Part shown: positions 10,001 through 19,100 of the stretch, piece by piece
Layout of the letters: each line of letters starts with the position of its first letter
Position numbering within the stretch: position 1 is the stretch's first letter
Assembly (NCBI RefSeq): GCF_900258485.1
Contig: NZ_OGVE01000002.1
Span: 124,001 to 188,000, forward strand
From: Helcococcus massiliensis
Lineage (GTDB): Bacteria; Bacillota; Clostridia; Tissierellales; Peptoniphilaceae
Reading direction: 5' to 3'
DNA length: 64,000 bases
Translations under genes and position numbers: made by a program
The notes under the pieces: model-generated
Told to the model about the DNA's origin: nothing
Database searches by the model: none
The model's input: only the letters and a program-made list of their open reading frames with translations

Positions 10001-11594
10001 AATCTATAGAGCTTAAGATTCCATCAAATTCTTTTGTTAATTTTTCAGTTGCTTTATTTAGAGCTACTTTATCATTTGATTTAAGCGCATCTTTATATTC
10101 ATTAATTAAAGCTTCAATATTTTGTGATTCTGGTAATACTAAACCATGACCACTTGGACTTACATCTTGTAAGTGATTAGCAATATTTCTCAAATCTTTT
10201 GCTGCATTTGGTTCAACATATTCAAATGAATCACTCCATGATTTATCAGCATCAAAGTTATCAGTATTCCATGAATAGTCAGCAACGGCAAATATAGCTA
10301 CTTTACTTGCTTGACCTTGTTGCATAGGATTTGTAACTAAACCAGCTAAGTTTTTAGTACCTTTTTTCAATACAGATCCAGGTCCCATCAACAATCTTTG
10401 TTGGTGGTAGTCATTTACTGGCCAGTTTAACCAGAAGTATGGGTTCCTACCTGGGTGACCATCAGTAGTTGATCCCTTTATAAAGTTATCTACAGCGTTT
10501 TGGCTTACTGGACTTACAACAGAATTTCCTGTCCAGAATATTTTAATATTGGCAGGAGCCTTATTTAAGATTTTTAATTCTGAATAGTTACCTTGCCATG
10601 CATGGTTGTATCCTGCTGGACAAAATAGGACGTCTATTACATCTCCCTTATCTTTTGCCCACTTACTAATATCATTTAATAGTCTCAATAGAACATTTCT
10701 ATCTAGTGTCCCTACGTCATCTGCAAGGATACCAAATTGACGTACTCCTGCATCATATAATTGTTCGAATTTATTTGTTAGTACTTTAAAATCTGCTTCA
10801 TAATTATCGAAGTTAAATTTTTGGTTTGACATAAATGGATGTATGGTCCAAACAAATTTGTTATTTGATTTTTTACCTACATCTATTAATTCTTTCACCT
10901 TAGCCAATTCTTCTTGTGGATATAATTCTCTCCATTTGCTTGAATGATATGGATCATCCTTAGGAGCAAATATATAGGTATTTGATTTGAAATCTCCACC
11001 AAATTCCATCAATGATTTTTTATTTTCATGGCTCCATGGTATACCATAGTAACCTTCAATAAATCCTCTATATTCTACATCAGCATAATCATTTAAAACT
11101 AAGTTTCTTAAAGTTGATTGACTTTGGTTAACTATATGTTTTAATGAAGTAACTGCATAAAATAAGTCATTTGCTTCTTTAGCATTTAGATATACCTTTC
11201 CATTATCTATAATTAAAATATAGTGGTTAAATCCTTCTTCAGGATATTTTACACCTTTATTATTTATTACTTCGCTTACTCTAGAATCTTCATCATTTAA
11301 GCTTAAGATAATATTTGTATATTCTTCTTTAAGGTCTTCATTTTCTAAAATAGTTTTTCCATTAAATACTAATCTTAATTTATCTAAGGTCTCTTTTTCT
11401 ACCTTATCTGAATAAATTAAGTTTACTTTTTCTTTAATTTCTGTTTGCCCTTCTGAATATTCTAAACTTTGTGGTTTAGGATAAATATTATATTCTTTAT
11501 TTGTCACATCATTACTTCCAACCGCAAATACATTTCCTATTGGTTGCAAAACTAATGATAGTAACAATAAAAGTGCAAGTATTTTATTTTTCAT
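7008..11594 (-). CDS. Cell-wall-anchored beta-N-acetylglucosaminidase (GH84, NagH/NagJ-like)
   Basis: A 1528-aa secreted enzyme. The signal peptide (1-24) contains LQPIGNVFA, nearly the same as in the GH2 enzyme. A GH84 N-terminal helper domain (about 30-165) precedes the catalytic barrel, which opens with YRGFIEGYYGIPWS (about 175-188). The catalytic Asp pair is D292-D293 in FGILADDVG. These features define GH84 hexosaminidases such as clostridial NagH/NagJ (mu-toxin/O-GlcNAcase). After the helical linker come two or three discoidin-like (CBM32-type) modules (about 690-1110). A FIVAR-like helical segment follows, then eight or so EPEVPGETDKE repeats, the shared pre-anchor domain and the PKTND anchor. 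Likely substrates are beta-GlcNAc termini of mucins, glycoproteins or hyaluronan-type glycans. The family is certain; the linkage is inferred. Confidence 0.92.
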   Translation of the reverse strand: MKNKILALLLLLSLVLQPIGNVFAVGSNDVTNKEYNIYPKPQSLEYSEGQTEIKEKVNLIYSDKVEKETLDKLRLVFNGKTILENEDLKEEYTNIILSLNDEDSRVSEVINNKGVKYPEEGFNHYILIIDNGKVYLNAKEANDLFYAVTSLKHIVNQSQSTLRNLVLNDYADVEYRGFIEGYYGIPWSHENKKSLMEFGGDFKSNTYIFAPKDDPYHSSKWRELYPQEELAKVKELIDVGKKSNNKFVWTIHPFMSNQKFNFDNYEADFKVLTNKFEQLYDAGVRQFGILADDVGTLDRNVLLRLLNDISKWAKDKGDVIDVLFCPAGYNHAWQGNYSELKILNKAPANIKIFWTGNSVVSPVSQNAVDNFIKGSTTDGHPGRNPYFWLNWPVNDYHQQRLLMGPGSVLKKGTKNLAGLVTNPMQQGQASKVAIFAVADYSWNTDNFDADKSWSDSFEYVEPNAAKDLRNIANHLQDVSPSGHGLVLPESQNIEALINEYKDALKSNDKVALNKATEKLTKEFDGILSSIDSLRTNSKNEILLEEMKPWLDSFEELLKAGKLFMEAVASEDMSAKWGKFAEGNKYLEKSKTHKAPHIKNQTVYADPGSKLISPLINKVIKEKLNEELYKQDENTNQDNLSLKGFYASDMLRTYDPANGDMSKMVDGDVSTAITVYSKNGDFLDVGSYVGVELNKVANINNISIKQGRNSAPKDTFGKAVVEYSTDGVNYTPIQEVASGKDVDIHLEESIQAKYIRFRNLEKVNVWASIREFNVSSTGSAATFTNVDELKNMQAMVNGDEFILDKVNKTLKPGQYIGIDLGEIKEIENVENNSKLKLEYSKNNVVYHDKLDADKSARYVRLINNGQEDISLNEALKVKTSDYSPIRLIATNYSDKSNELAAFDQNLNTKAWFKNSQHAGKYATYDLGRTISLEKIRMIVDDSEHDFIRYGKVSVSDDNKNWEGVLTIDAGDNVEYNASAFPSKDVSFNYKESKFEAKPVRYIKFEITKNKPGDDKWVRFNEILLNDGQYLPKSKKPAIQVTTAESQKNNKLALTDGNIMTLYKANEAGELIYYIDKPTDFKSIHILTSGSEKMNLSIMDEKENWVDLGELDDTFKKIDASKYDHVLAVKLTWDEASRNIHEIILSQEVVEETEDELNKKDLEDKIASINEEFDELKESKTEESLANLEDALTKAKEVLEKEDLSQDEIDQALENLNKAYEALEDKKDPEETEEEPEVPGETDKEEPEVPGEKDKEEPEVPGETDKEEPEVPGETDKEEPEVPGETDKEEPEVPGETDKEEPEVPGETDKEEPEVPGETDKEEPETPEETDKEVPGETGEPGTPDQPGQPETPEETKEDEIRIDVTDISDKEKDLFGLHKDLEAKVKERYKDYQFKIFDIRALNSKGEELSKLEEKELVEVELKDFNLTKADKLSIWTIHEGELIEVTDFEIKDGKIEFMWDRFSKFTFVKEVKKDEKPVVDKTSQEQSPQSPTKPSKGPKTNDAGIAMMSVMLLASVGAYVFSSKKKKN
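7600..7900 (-). repeat. 33-bp in-frame tandem repeats in the GH84 stalk
   Basis: About eight or nine copies of a 33-bp unit encode EPEVPGETDKE, with one K variant and a final ETPEETDKE. The same unit also occurs in the four genes to the right. This leaves long antisense frames open that are not genes. Confidence 0.85.
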
Positions 11595-11639
11595 TATTTC
11601 TCCTTCATTTTTATATGAATAGATTTTATACTTTCTTGT

Positions 11640-11675
11640 TTTTTACGAAGAAAGCATAAAGCCTTCTTCGTAAAA
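11640..11675 (-). terminator. Terminator of the GH20 gene
   Basis: Arms TTTACGAAGAA (from 11642) and TTCTTCGTAAA (to 11674) flank a short GC-containing loop region. On the minus strand the hairpin is followed by a T-run. An almost identical element lies at 20964-20998 after the fucosidase gene. Confidence 0.7.
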
Positions 11676-11679
11676 TTAT

Positions 11680-14600
11680 TTATTGATTTTCCTTTTTCCT
11701 TGAAGACAATACATAAGCACCAACTGATGCTAATAACATTACTGACATCATTGCTATACCAGCATCATTTGTCTTTGGTCCCTTGCTTGGTTTTGTTGGG
11801 TTTTGAGGTGTTTCTGTATTACCAGGTTTTCCAGTTTCACCAGGTTGTGTTGGTTTTTCCTTGTCTGTCTCTTCAGAAGATTCTGAATTTTCTTTCTCAG
11901 TTTCCTTAGGAGTTTCAGGTTCTTCTTTTTCTGTTTCTTTTGAAGTATCTACTTCTTTTTCTGTTTCCTTAGGAGTCTCAACTTTCTTTTCTGTCTCCTT
12001 TGGAGTCTCTACTTCTTTTTCTGTTTCCTTTGGAGTTTCTACTTCTTTTTCTGTTTCTTTTGGAGTTTCAACTTCTTTTTCTGTTTCTTTTGGAGTTTCA
12101 ACTTCTTTTTCTGTTTCTTTTGGAGTCTCTACTTCCTTGTCTGTTTCCTCTGGAGTTTCAGGCTCTTCCTTGTCAGTTTCGCCAGGTACTTCTGGTTCTT
12201 CTGCTTCAGATCTTTCATCAAACCTTAAGTCTAAAATAGCTTTTTTCAAGGATAATTTAATTTGGCCATATTCTATAAAGTCAGATCCTTTATTAGCAAT
12301 AAATTCTTCAGCTTTTTTAACTTCTTTTTCTAAGTTTTCTTTACTTTCTTTACTAAAGTTTTCTTTTAGAAGTTCTTTAGCTTCTGCTATATATTTTTCT
12401 AGTTCTTCATAAGAATTTTTAACATCACCATCTTTTAACCTTATCTCTGCAGCACTACCAAAACCTGCTACAGATTCTAAGAATACTATTCTTACTTTTT
12501 TGGTTTCAACAGTATTGAAGTTAATTTCTTTGACACTGTCATCTTGTGCTAATTCACCCTCTGCTATGTCTTTATAATTTTCACCATCATCACTAATTTG
12601 AATCTTGTATTTTAGTAGGGTTCCATTATGAGCATTTTTTCTTGGAGTATAGCTAATTCCATTTGTTTTGAATGATTCTCCATCCTTGCGTGAAAGTTCA
12701 ATCCAATGTGGTTTTTCTACTTCTTGTCCACTTGAATAGTTTGAATGCCACCAAGAATTCATATCGTCATCTAAAACTGCGTTAGCATTTGCATCTCCAG
12801 TGGTTCTATTTTCTTCTGATGACGCTTTGGCTTGTAAGTCTTGTCTTGGAATCTCATTTGGATTAGATAAATCCTTTGCTACTAAGTTTTCCAAAGCTTG
12901 AATTAGTGCCTGTTCATAACCATCAACTGTATCTTGTGATGTTATTGGTAGGTCTCTTCTTATTCTTGCTATGGTCATTTCTAAAGCTTTTATAGATTCA
13001 TCTGTATATTGACTTAAGTCAGTTTCTGCTAATTTCAAATAACCATCAACTCTTGAATAGTCCGCTTTTTCATACTTTAATTTTTCTAGTTCTTCTTCGA
13101 TATCCTTATATAAGTCTTCAATCGCATCTTTATCAGCTTCATATTTTGCAAATAAGTCATTAGCTTTGTTTACTAATTCGCTTAACTTTTCATTTTCTGT
13201 AATTTGCAATATTTTTGCTGCTTTTTCAACTAGATAATCAAGTTTCATTGTAGAATTAAAGTCTTTAGTATTTCCTACTCTTAAATCATCTATAAATCCT
13301 ACAAAGGAATCTGTTTCACTACCTATTTTTTCAACTGGGAACATATTTGTAGCTAACATTTTCTTGTTTTCATATCCTGTTCTATCACCATCACCTAAGG
13401 TATCTACTAATTCTCCATTTACATATAGGTCTATTTCATTTAGCCTATTTACAAATTTTAGTTCTACCCATTCATTAATTGGAAGTTTATAGTTAAATGA
13501 ATAGTCAAATAGCTCTCTTGAAAGTCCAACTTTACCAGTTTTATCTTGAACTGCCATTATCTTTCCATATGGACTTTCAAATAAAACTTGTGGTCTTTCA
13601 GAAGCATCTGTTCTTTTTACCTTTACCCTTAAAGTATTTCCTAAGCCTATTGTTTTCAATCCTGTTTTAGCATAGGAATTTTCACTTTCTAAGGCTAAAG
13701 CTTTTTTACCGTCTACTTCTTTAATCTTTGAATTTACTAATTCTAATTTTGAATCATTGAAATTTTCATGAAGAATGCTGCCATCTTCAGCTGTATCATT
13801 TTTATAATGGAAATCTGTTCTAGGAGCATCTCCTAATTTTGATACAATATTTTTACTTTCTTCAAAAGTTCTATCCTTTTTACCCCATAAACTTGAAGCC
13901 ATATAAGGGATAGCCTGATTGATTCTATCATATACATCATATTCACTAACACCTGTATCGAATATATCAATCATGTCATTCCAAACTGCAAATCCACCAC
14001 CAATCATTTGTGGGTCACCATTTGGAATCTTATTTTTGCCGATTACATTTATAGGTTTATCGTATATATGTTTTTGATTCAAGTAATCAAAATAGTATCC
14101 TGCATTAGGTACTATATAGTAGTCGCTATCACTAAAGGTTATAAGATCAAAACCATACTCATACATTTCCATCATATTGGCATAATCTTTACTCCATAGG
14201 TTTATTTGGTTGCCCTTACCTTCTACAGGAGTCTTTCCTTTTGCGTGACTTAAACTTCCCCAAACTCTTACATCTCTACCCGAAGCTCTTACAAATTTCA
14301 ACATATCATCTGTAAATCTTCTTAACTCTTCATTTCCTCTAGTGTATTCATCAGCACCAACATGAACAGTAGTGTCTTTGTCAAAGACTGGATTATCACC
14401 AGTCATATATTCATTAAAAACTTCTTTTACAAAGGAAATAGACTCATCATACTTTTCTTTCAAGTTAAGCTGATCGTTGCCTCTTCCCTTTGTTGAACTT
14501 CTTAAATCAGGTCTTACCTTAGTAAAAGCTAATGAATGAGCTGGAACATCTATTTCTGGTACTATTTCAACTCCTAACTTCCTTGATTCCTTGATAAATT

Positions 14601-16062
14601 CTCTAAATTCATCTTTAGTATAGTAAGTATCTTTAGATGTTAAATCAGCTTGGTTTAATCCACCTTTTTTGATATCTGATTCTAATCTAAAACCAGAATA
14701 GGCTTGCATTGGATCTTTAACCTTTTCTAAAAAGATTAAATTATCATTTAAATGAACATGGAAATCATTCATCTTATACCAAGCCATTTGTTTTAAAGTA
14801 TCTTTCAAGAAATCTAAACTAAATGGCTTTCTACCAACATCAAGCATAAATGATCTTACTTTGTATAATGGATAATCTCTAGCAATACCATTTGGTATGT
14901 GTTTGTCAGTCTTTAGACTTTGTAAGATTGTCCTTGTTGACCAATAAGCACCTTTTTTATCTAAGGCTGCTACACTTATTTTTCCATCTTTAGCTTCTAA
15001 TAAATATCCTTCTTCACCTAGACCACTGTCCTCTTCTGCTTTAATAAATTGGATTGAACCTTTATTGGTTTGGCTAGAATTTACTATTGGAAGCTCTCTT
15101 CCAAATATTTCTTTAAAGTCTTTTTGTAATTCAAGAGCTTGATCCTTAAATTCATTTTCAGAAACAACTATTTCCTTAATTTCAGATAAAGCTATTTGCC
15201 CTGTGTATCCCTTCCATTCTTTAATTTCTGGAACAACATTTGGAGCCTTATTATCTTCGTCTGTGACTTTGTATTTACCTGGAACTAATACTTCATGTTC
15301 TTCAAATGAAATATCTCCAGAATTACTTACTTTCTTAAAGTTCACCTTTACTTTAGTGTCTACTATTGGTTTATAGATATTTAATTCATCATCTATAATT
15401 TGCTTATAGTCGGCACCATTGTATTTCGCTTTATAATCCTTGCTATCTTTTATAACAACTTTTAACTTCTTATCATTTTCAGTTGGCTGAACAACTCCTA
15501 GATCTTGAAAATCTTCTTTATTTAATCTTTCATTAAAAACTTCTATTTCGTATAAAGAAATGTTGTTCCAAACTAAAGAGTTGTCAGGATCCTTAGGATC
15601 TATTTTTTCAATTAATAATCTTATATATTTAGCCTTATATTTTTTATCAAGGTTTATATATTCTGTAAGTTCACTAGGCCTGCTATCCTTTTTATAAACA
15701 TCTTGCCAATCTTCATCTTTCATTGGATCGGATAGCTTGTTGGCTATTTGAATTTTGTAATTAACAGCCTTTCTAGTTTCCCAAAATAATCTAATTGTTT
15801 CAAACTCTTTTTCTTCTCCCAGGTCAATATAGGCCCAGTTTGGACTCTTATCTACTTGAGACGCCCATCTAGATTTTAGATTATTATCTGTTAACTTATC
15901 ACCTGTAAAGCTAGTTCCAGCTTCTATTGAATCAACAGTCACCGTTTTATTTGATGCTAGGTTTTGTCTTTCAGCTTTTACTTGATGATTGTTAAATGGT
16001 AAGCTTGAAAAAACCATTATAAGTGCTATAAATAGTGATGTTATTTGTCTTAATTTTTTCAT
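11680..16062 (-). CDS. Cell-wall-anchored beta-N-acetylhexosaminidase (GH20)
   Basis: The start is placed at the ATG at 16062 because GAGGT lies 5 nt upstream; the open frame extends 10 codons further without a ribosome site. The 1460-aa product has a signal peptide (to about residue 30), a discoidin-like module (about 35-175) and a GH20b helper domain (about 280-395). The GH20 barrel follows, with the catalytic pair D571-E572 in VHVGADEY. After it come a LamG-like domain (about 780-960), helical spacers, a second discoidin-like module (about 1110-1240), ETPKETEKEV repeats and the PKTND sorting signal. It lacks the roughly 110-residue pre-anchor domain of its neighbours. The family removes terminal beta-GlcNAc or GalNAc from glycoproteins and oligosaccharides, working after galactosidase and sialidase. 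Confidence 0.92.
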   Translation of the reverse strand: MKKLRQITSLFIALIMVFSSLPFNNHQVKAERQNLASNKTVTVDSIEAGTSFTGDKLTDNNLKSRWASQVDKSPNWAYIDLGEEKEFETIRLFWETRKAVNYKIQIANKLSDPMKDEDWQDVYKKDSRPSELTEYINLDKKYKAKYIRLLIEKIDPKDPDNSLVWNNISLYEIEVFNERLNKEDFQDLGVVQPTENDKKLKVVIKDSKDYKAKYNGADYKQIIDDELNIYKPIVDTKVKVNFKKVSNSGDISFEEHEVLVPGKYKVTDEDNKAPNVVPEIKEWKGYTGQIALSEIKEIVVSENEFKDQALELQKDFKEIFGRELPIVNSSQTNKGSIQFIKAEEDSGLGEEGYLLEAKDGKISVAALDKKGAYWSTRTILQSLKTDKHIPNGIARDYPLYKVRSFMLDVGRKPFSLDFLKDTLKQMAWYKMNDFHVHLNDNLIFLEKVKDPMQAYSGFRLESDIKKGGLNQADLTSKDTYYTKDEFREFIKESRKLGVEIVPEIDVPAHSLAFTKVRPDLRSSTKGRGNDQLNLKEKYDESISFVKEVFNEYMTGDNPVFDKDTTVHVGADEYTRGNEELRRFTDDMLKFVRASGRDVRVWGSLSHAKGKTPVEGKGNQINLWSKDYANMMEMYEYGFDLITFSDSDYYIVPNAGYYFDYLNQKHIYDKPINVIGKNKIPNGDPQMIGGGFAVWNDMIDIFDTGVSEYDVYDRINQAIPYMASSLWGKKDRTFEESKNIVSKLGDAPRTDFHYKNDTAEDGSILHENFNDSKLELVNSKIKEVDGKKALALESENSYAKTGLKTIGLGNTLRVKVKRTDASERPQVLFESPYGKIMAVQDKTGKVGLSRELFDYSFNYKLPINEWVELKFVNRLNEIDLYVNGELVDTLGDGDRTGYENKKMLATNMFPVEKIGSETDSFVGFIDDLRVGNTKDFNSTMKLDYLVEKAAKILQITENEKLSELVNKANDLFAKYEADKDAIEDLYKDIEEELEKLKYEKADYSRVDGYLKLAETDLSQYTDESIKALEMTIARIRRDLPITSQDTVDGYEQALIQALENLVAKDLSNPNEIPRQDLQAKASSEENRTTGDANANAVLDDDMNSWWHSNYSSGQEVEKPHWIELSRKDGESFKTNGISYTPRKNAHNGTLLKYKIQISDDGENYKDIAEGELAQDDSVKEINFNTVETKKVRIVFLESVAGFGSAAEIRLKDGDVKNSYEELEKYIAEAKELLKENFSKESKENLEKEVKKAEEFIANKGSDFIEYGQIKLSLKKAILDLRFDERSEAEEPEVPGETDKEEPETPEETDKEVETPKETEKEVETPKETEKEVETPKETEKEVETPKETEKEVETPKETEKKVETPKETEKEVDTSKETEKEEPETPKETEKENSESSEETDKEKPTQPGETGKPGNTETPQNPTKPSKGPKTNDAGIAMMSVMLLASVGAYVLSSRKKENQ
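11905..12200 (-). repeat. 30-bp in-frame tandem repeats in the GH20 stalk
   Basis: About seven copies of a 30-bp unit encode VETPKETEKE. One or two EPEVPGETDKE-type units lie upstream of them in the protein. It is the same repeat family as in the stalks of the sialidase, fucosidase and beta-helix enzymes. Confidence 0.8.
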
Positions 16063-16081
16063 TTTTACCTCTTTTTTAACC

Positions 16082-16114
16082 AAGCGCAACAAAACAAATA
16101 CTTTATTGTGCTTG
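16082..16114 (-). terminator. Terminator of the sialidase gene
   Basis: Imperfect arms AAGCGCAACAAA and TTTATTGTGCTT form a hairpin just after the stop at 16125. Confidence 0.45.
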
Positions 16115-16124
16115 ATTGTTTACC

Positions 16125-19100
16125 TTAATCCTTTCTCTTCTTAGAAGATACTAAATAAGCACCAACTGATGCTAACAACATTACTGACATCATTGCTATA
16201 CCAGCATCATTTGTCTTTGGTCCCTTGCTTGGTTTTGTTGTTGGACCTTGAGGAATTTGAGGACTTTGTTCTTGACTTGTTTGATCTACTATAGGTTTTT
16301 CATCTTTTTTCACTTCTTTTACGAATGCAAATTTAGAGAATCTGTCCCACATAAATTGAACTTTACCGTCTTTTATTTCAAAGTCTGTTACTTCTATCAA
16401 TTCTCCTTCATGAATTGTCCATATGCTTAACTTGTCAGCTTTTCTTAAGTTAAAGTCTTTTAGCTCTACTTCTACCAATTCTTTTTCATCTAATTTTGAT
16501 AGCTCTTCATTCTTACTATTTAAGGCTCTGATATCAAATATCTTGAATTGGTAATCCTTGTATCTTTCTTTTACTTTCGCTTCTAATTCTTTGTGTAGGC
16601 CAAATAGGTCTTTTTCTTTATCAGAAATGTCTTTTACTTCTATTGTGATTTTATCTTCTTTAGTCTCTTCTGGAGTTTCTGGATTTTCAGGAAGTGTTGG
16701 TTCTTCCTCAGTTTCCTTTGGAGTTTCAACTTCTTTTTCTGTTTCCTTTGGAGTCTCAACTTCTTTTTCTGTTTCCTTTGGAGTTTCAACTTCTTTTTCT
16801 GTTTCTTTTGGAGTTTCTACTTCTTTTTCTGTTTCCTTTGGAGTCTCAACTTCTTTTTCTGTTTCTTTTGGAGTTTCTACTTCTTTTTCTGTTTCCTCTG
16901 GAGTTTCTACTTCTTTTTCTGTTTCCTCTGGAGTTTCAGGCTCTTCTTTGTCAGTTTCTCCAGGTACTTCTGGTTCTTCCTTGTCAGTTTCTTCAGGTAC
17001 TTCTGGTTCTTCCTTATCGGTTTCTCCAGGTACTTCTGGTTCTTCATCTATATTTTCCAATGAATTAATTGCTGAATTTAATGATTCTATTAAATCTTTC
17101 ATTTGTTCATTAGCTGATTCGTTATCTTTAATATAGTATTCGGAATCTAATAAAGCATTTACAGGATCTTTCACATAGTGAATTTCTTCATTATATGATT
17201 CTATATTCAACCAATCTTCAGCCTTTTTAATAGCTTCGTTTAGTTTATCTACACTATCATCGGTTTTTTCTGAAGTATCTACTTCCTTAGCTTCTTTAAT
17301 TTTTTCTTGCAATTCACTTGTATCAAGCTCTTTAATTAAATCCTTTAATCTTGAATCAAGTAAATTAATTAATTTTTCTAATTCTTTTTCTAAATTTTCA
17401 GTTTTTATTTTGTTAGAATTATCTGATAACCATCTTTCCGCATCATTCAATACTGATAATATTGAATTAGCATTTAGATATTTATCTAGATTTTTATCTT
17501 TTATTTCATCAACTTTTTCTTGTAATTTGCTTGTATCTAAAAATTCTCGTGGATTTGAAGGATCAGCATAATGTAAATTAATTTCTACAGCACTCGCAAA
17601 GTTGTTAGCTTGATTACCATATGATGAATGGTATTCTAATTTAACGAATTTAGCTTCTACTGGATCAAATAATATTTCATGAGAATTTTTACCTGGTTCT
17701 AGTGATGGTCCTAGGCTTCCTTTTGCCACTTCAGTAAATTCTTCACCATCATTGCTTACATAAACTACATAATCTTTCAAATTCCCATTCATATTTCCAG
17801 GTCTTGGCACATATGAAAGTTTATCTATTTCAGTCTTTTCTTTTAATTCCAAGGTAATGTGTTCAGGATTTTTAGTCAAATCACCTAATCTTCCATTAGA
17901 CCAATCCGTATGCCACCATGTGTCTAATTTATCATCAATAGCTAGGTGTGGCCCACCCTCTTGTGCACCATTGTGACTTGAACTTGCACTTGCGCCTTGA
18001 TATTTATCACGGCTTATAACACTGAAATCTTTTATCAATTTGTTGATTTCTATATCTTCTACATCTTTACCTTCAACATTTGTTAGATATCCTGCAACAT
18101 TTGTTAGAGTTTTAGCTACTAATTTAGACTTTTCATTCCCTTCAAGTTCAGCTTCAAATCTCAAAGTATTTGTAGATGATCCATCTACATAATTGGCTTT
18201 GATTTCCTTGTCTTGGTGTGTTAAAACAAGTTCTGCTTGCCCTGTGTTATAGACTTCTTTATCAAATTTAACTAATAAAGTAAGTTTTTTATCTTCAATT
18301 TTAGAATCTACTTGTAAAAGTTTAGGACTTTCTTGAGGAAGTTCAACATAATCTTCTTCTTTAGAAGTTAGCCAGTTCCAATCAAATTCAGTATACATTA
18401 GATGCTGTCTACTTGTTCCTTCGTAATTTCTTTGCTCTTCATATAATATTGCGAATTTGCCTGGTTCAATTTCACTTATAGCTGAATATGCATAAGCTGT
18501 GTTGTTTAACTGCTTCTTACCTATCCAATCTACACTTCCATCCTCATTTAATTTTCCATATTTTACAGATCCATTACTTCTGGCTGGTCCGTCAGGATTT
18601 GATATTAAAACATATTCAACCCCATCTTCATCTACATACTTTGTAGCTCCAACCATTGCGCCACCATGGTGTTGTATTGGAATTCTATGGATTTGATCTT
18701 CCCAAGTTTCTCCACCATCTTTACTTACAGCATGAACAAGTCCACTATTACTTCTTGAAAACATTACGACTGTTCCATTCTTCATCTCTATTACTTGGTT
18801 TTCTGAATTATCCCATCCTAATGTATTTCTTCCTAGGGAATCATTTGTTGCTGTATCTTTTGGAGATTCGCCTCTATGCCATGTCTTTCCATCATCATCT
18901 GAGTAAACTACAGCAGCAGCTTCACCACCATTGGCAGAGTTATAGTAGATAGGCATTAATAATCTACCCTTGTATTTTCCGTGTTGTAGTTGGATTCCTG
19001 CGCCTGGTCCAGTACCTAAAAACTTCATTTTCTCATCTTTTACTTGAGCTGTTATATCTCTAGGCTGGGTCCATGTCTTTCCATCATCATCTGAATAAGT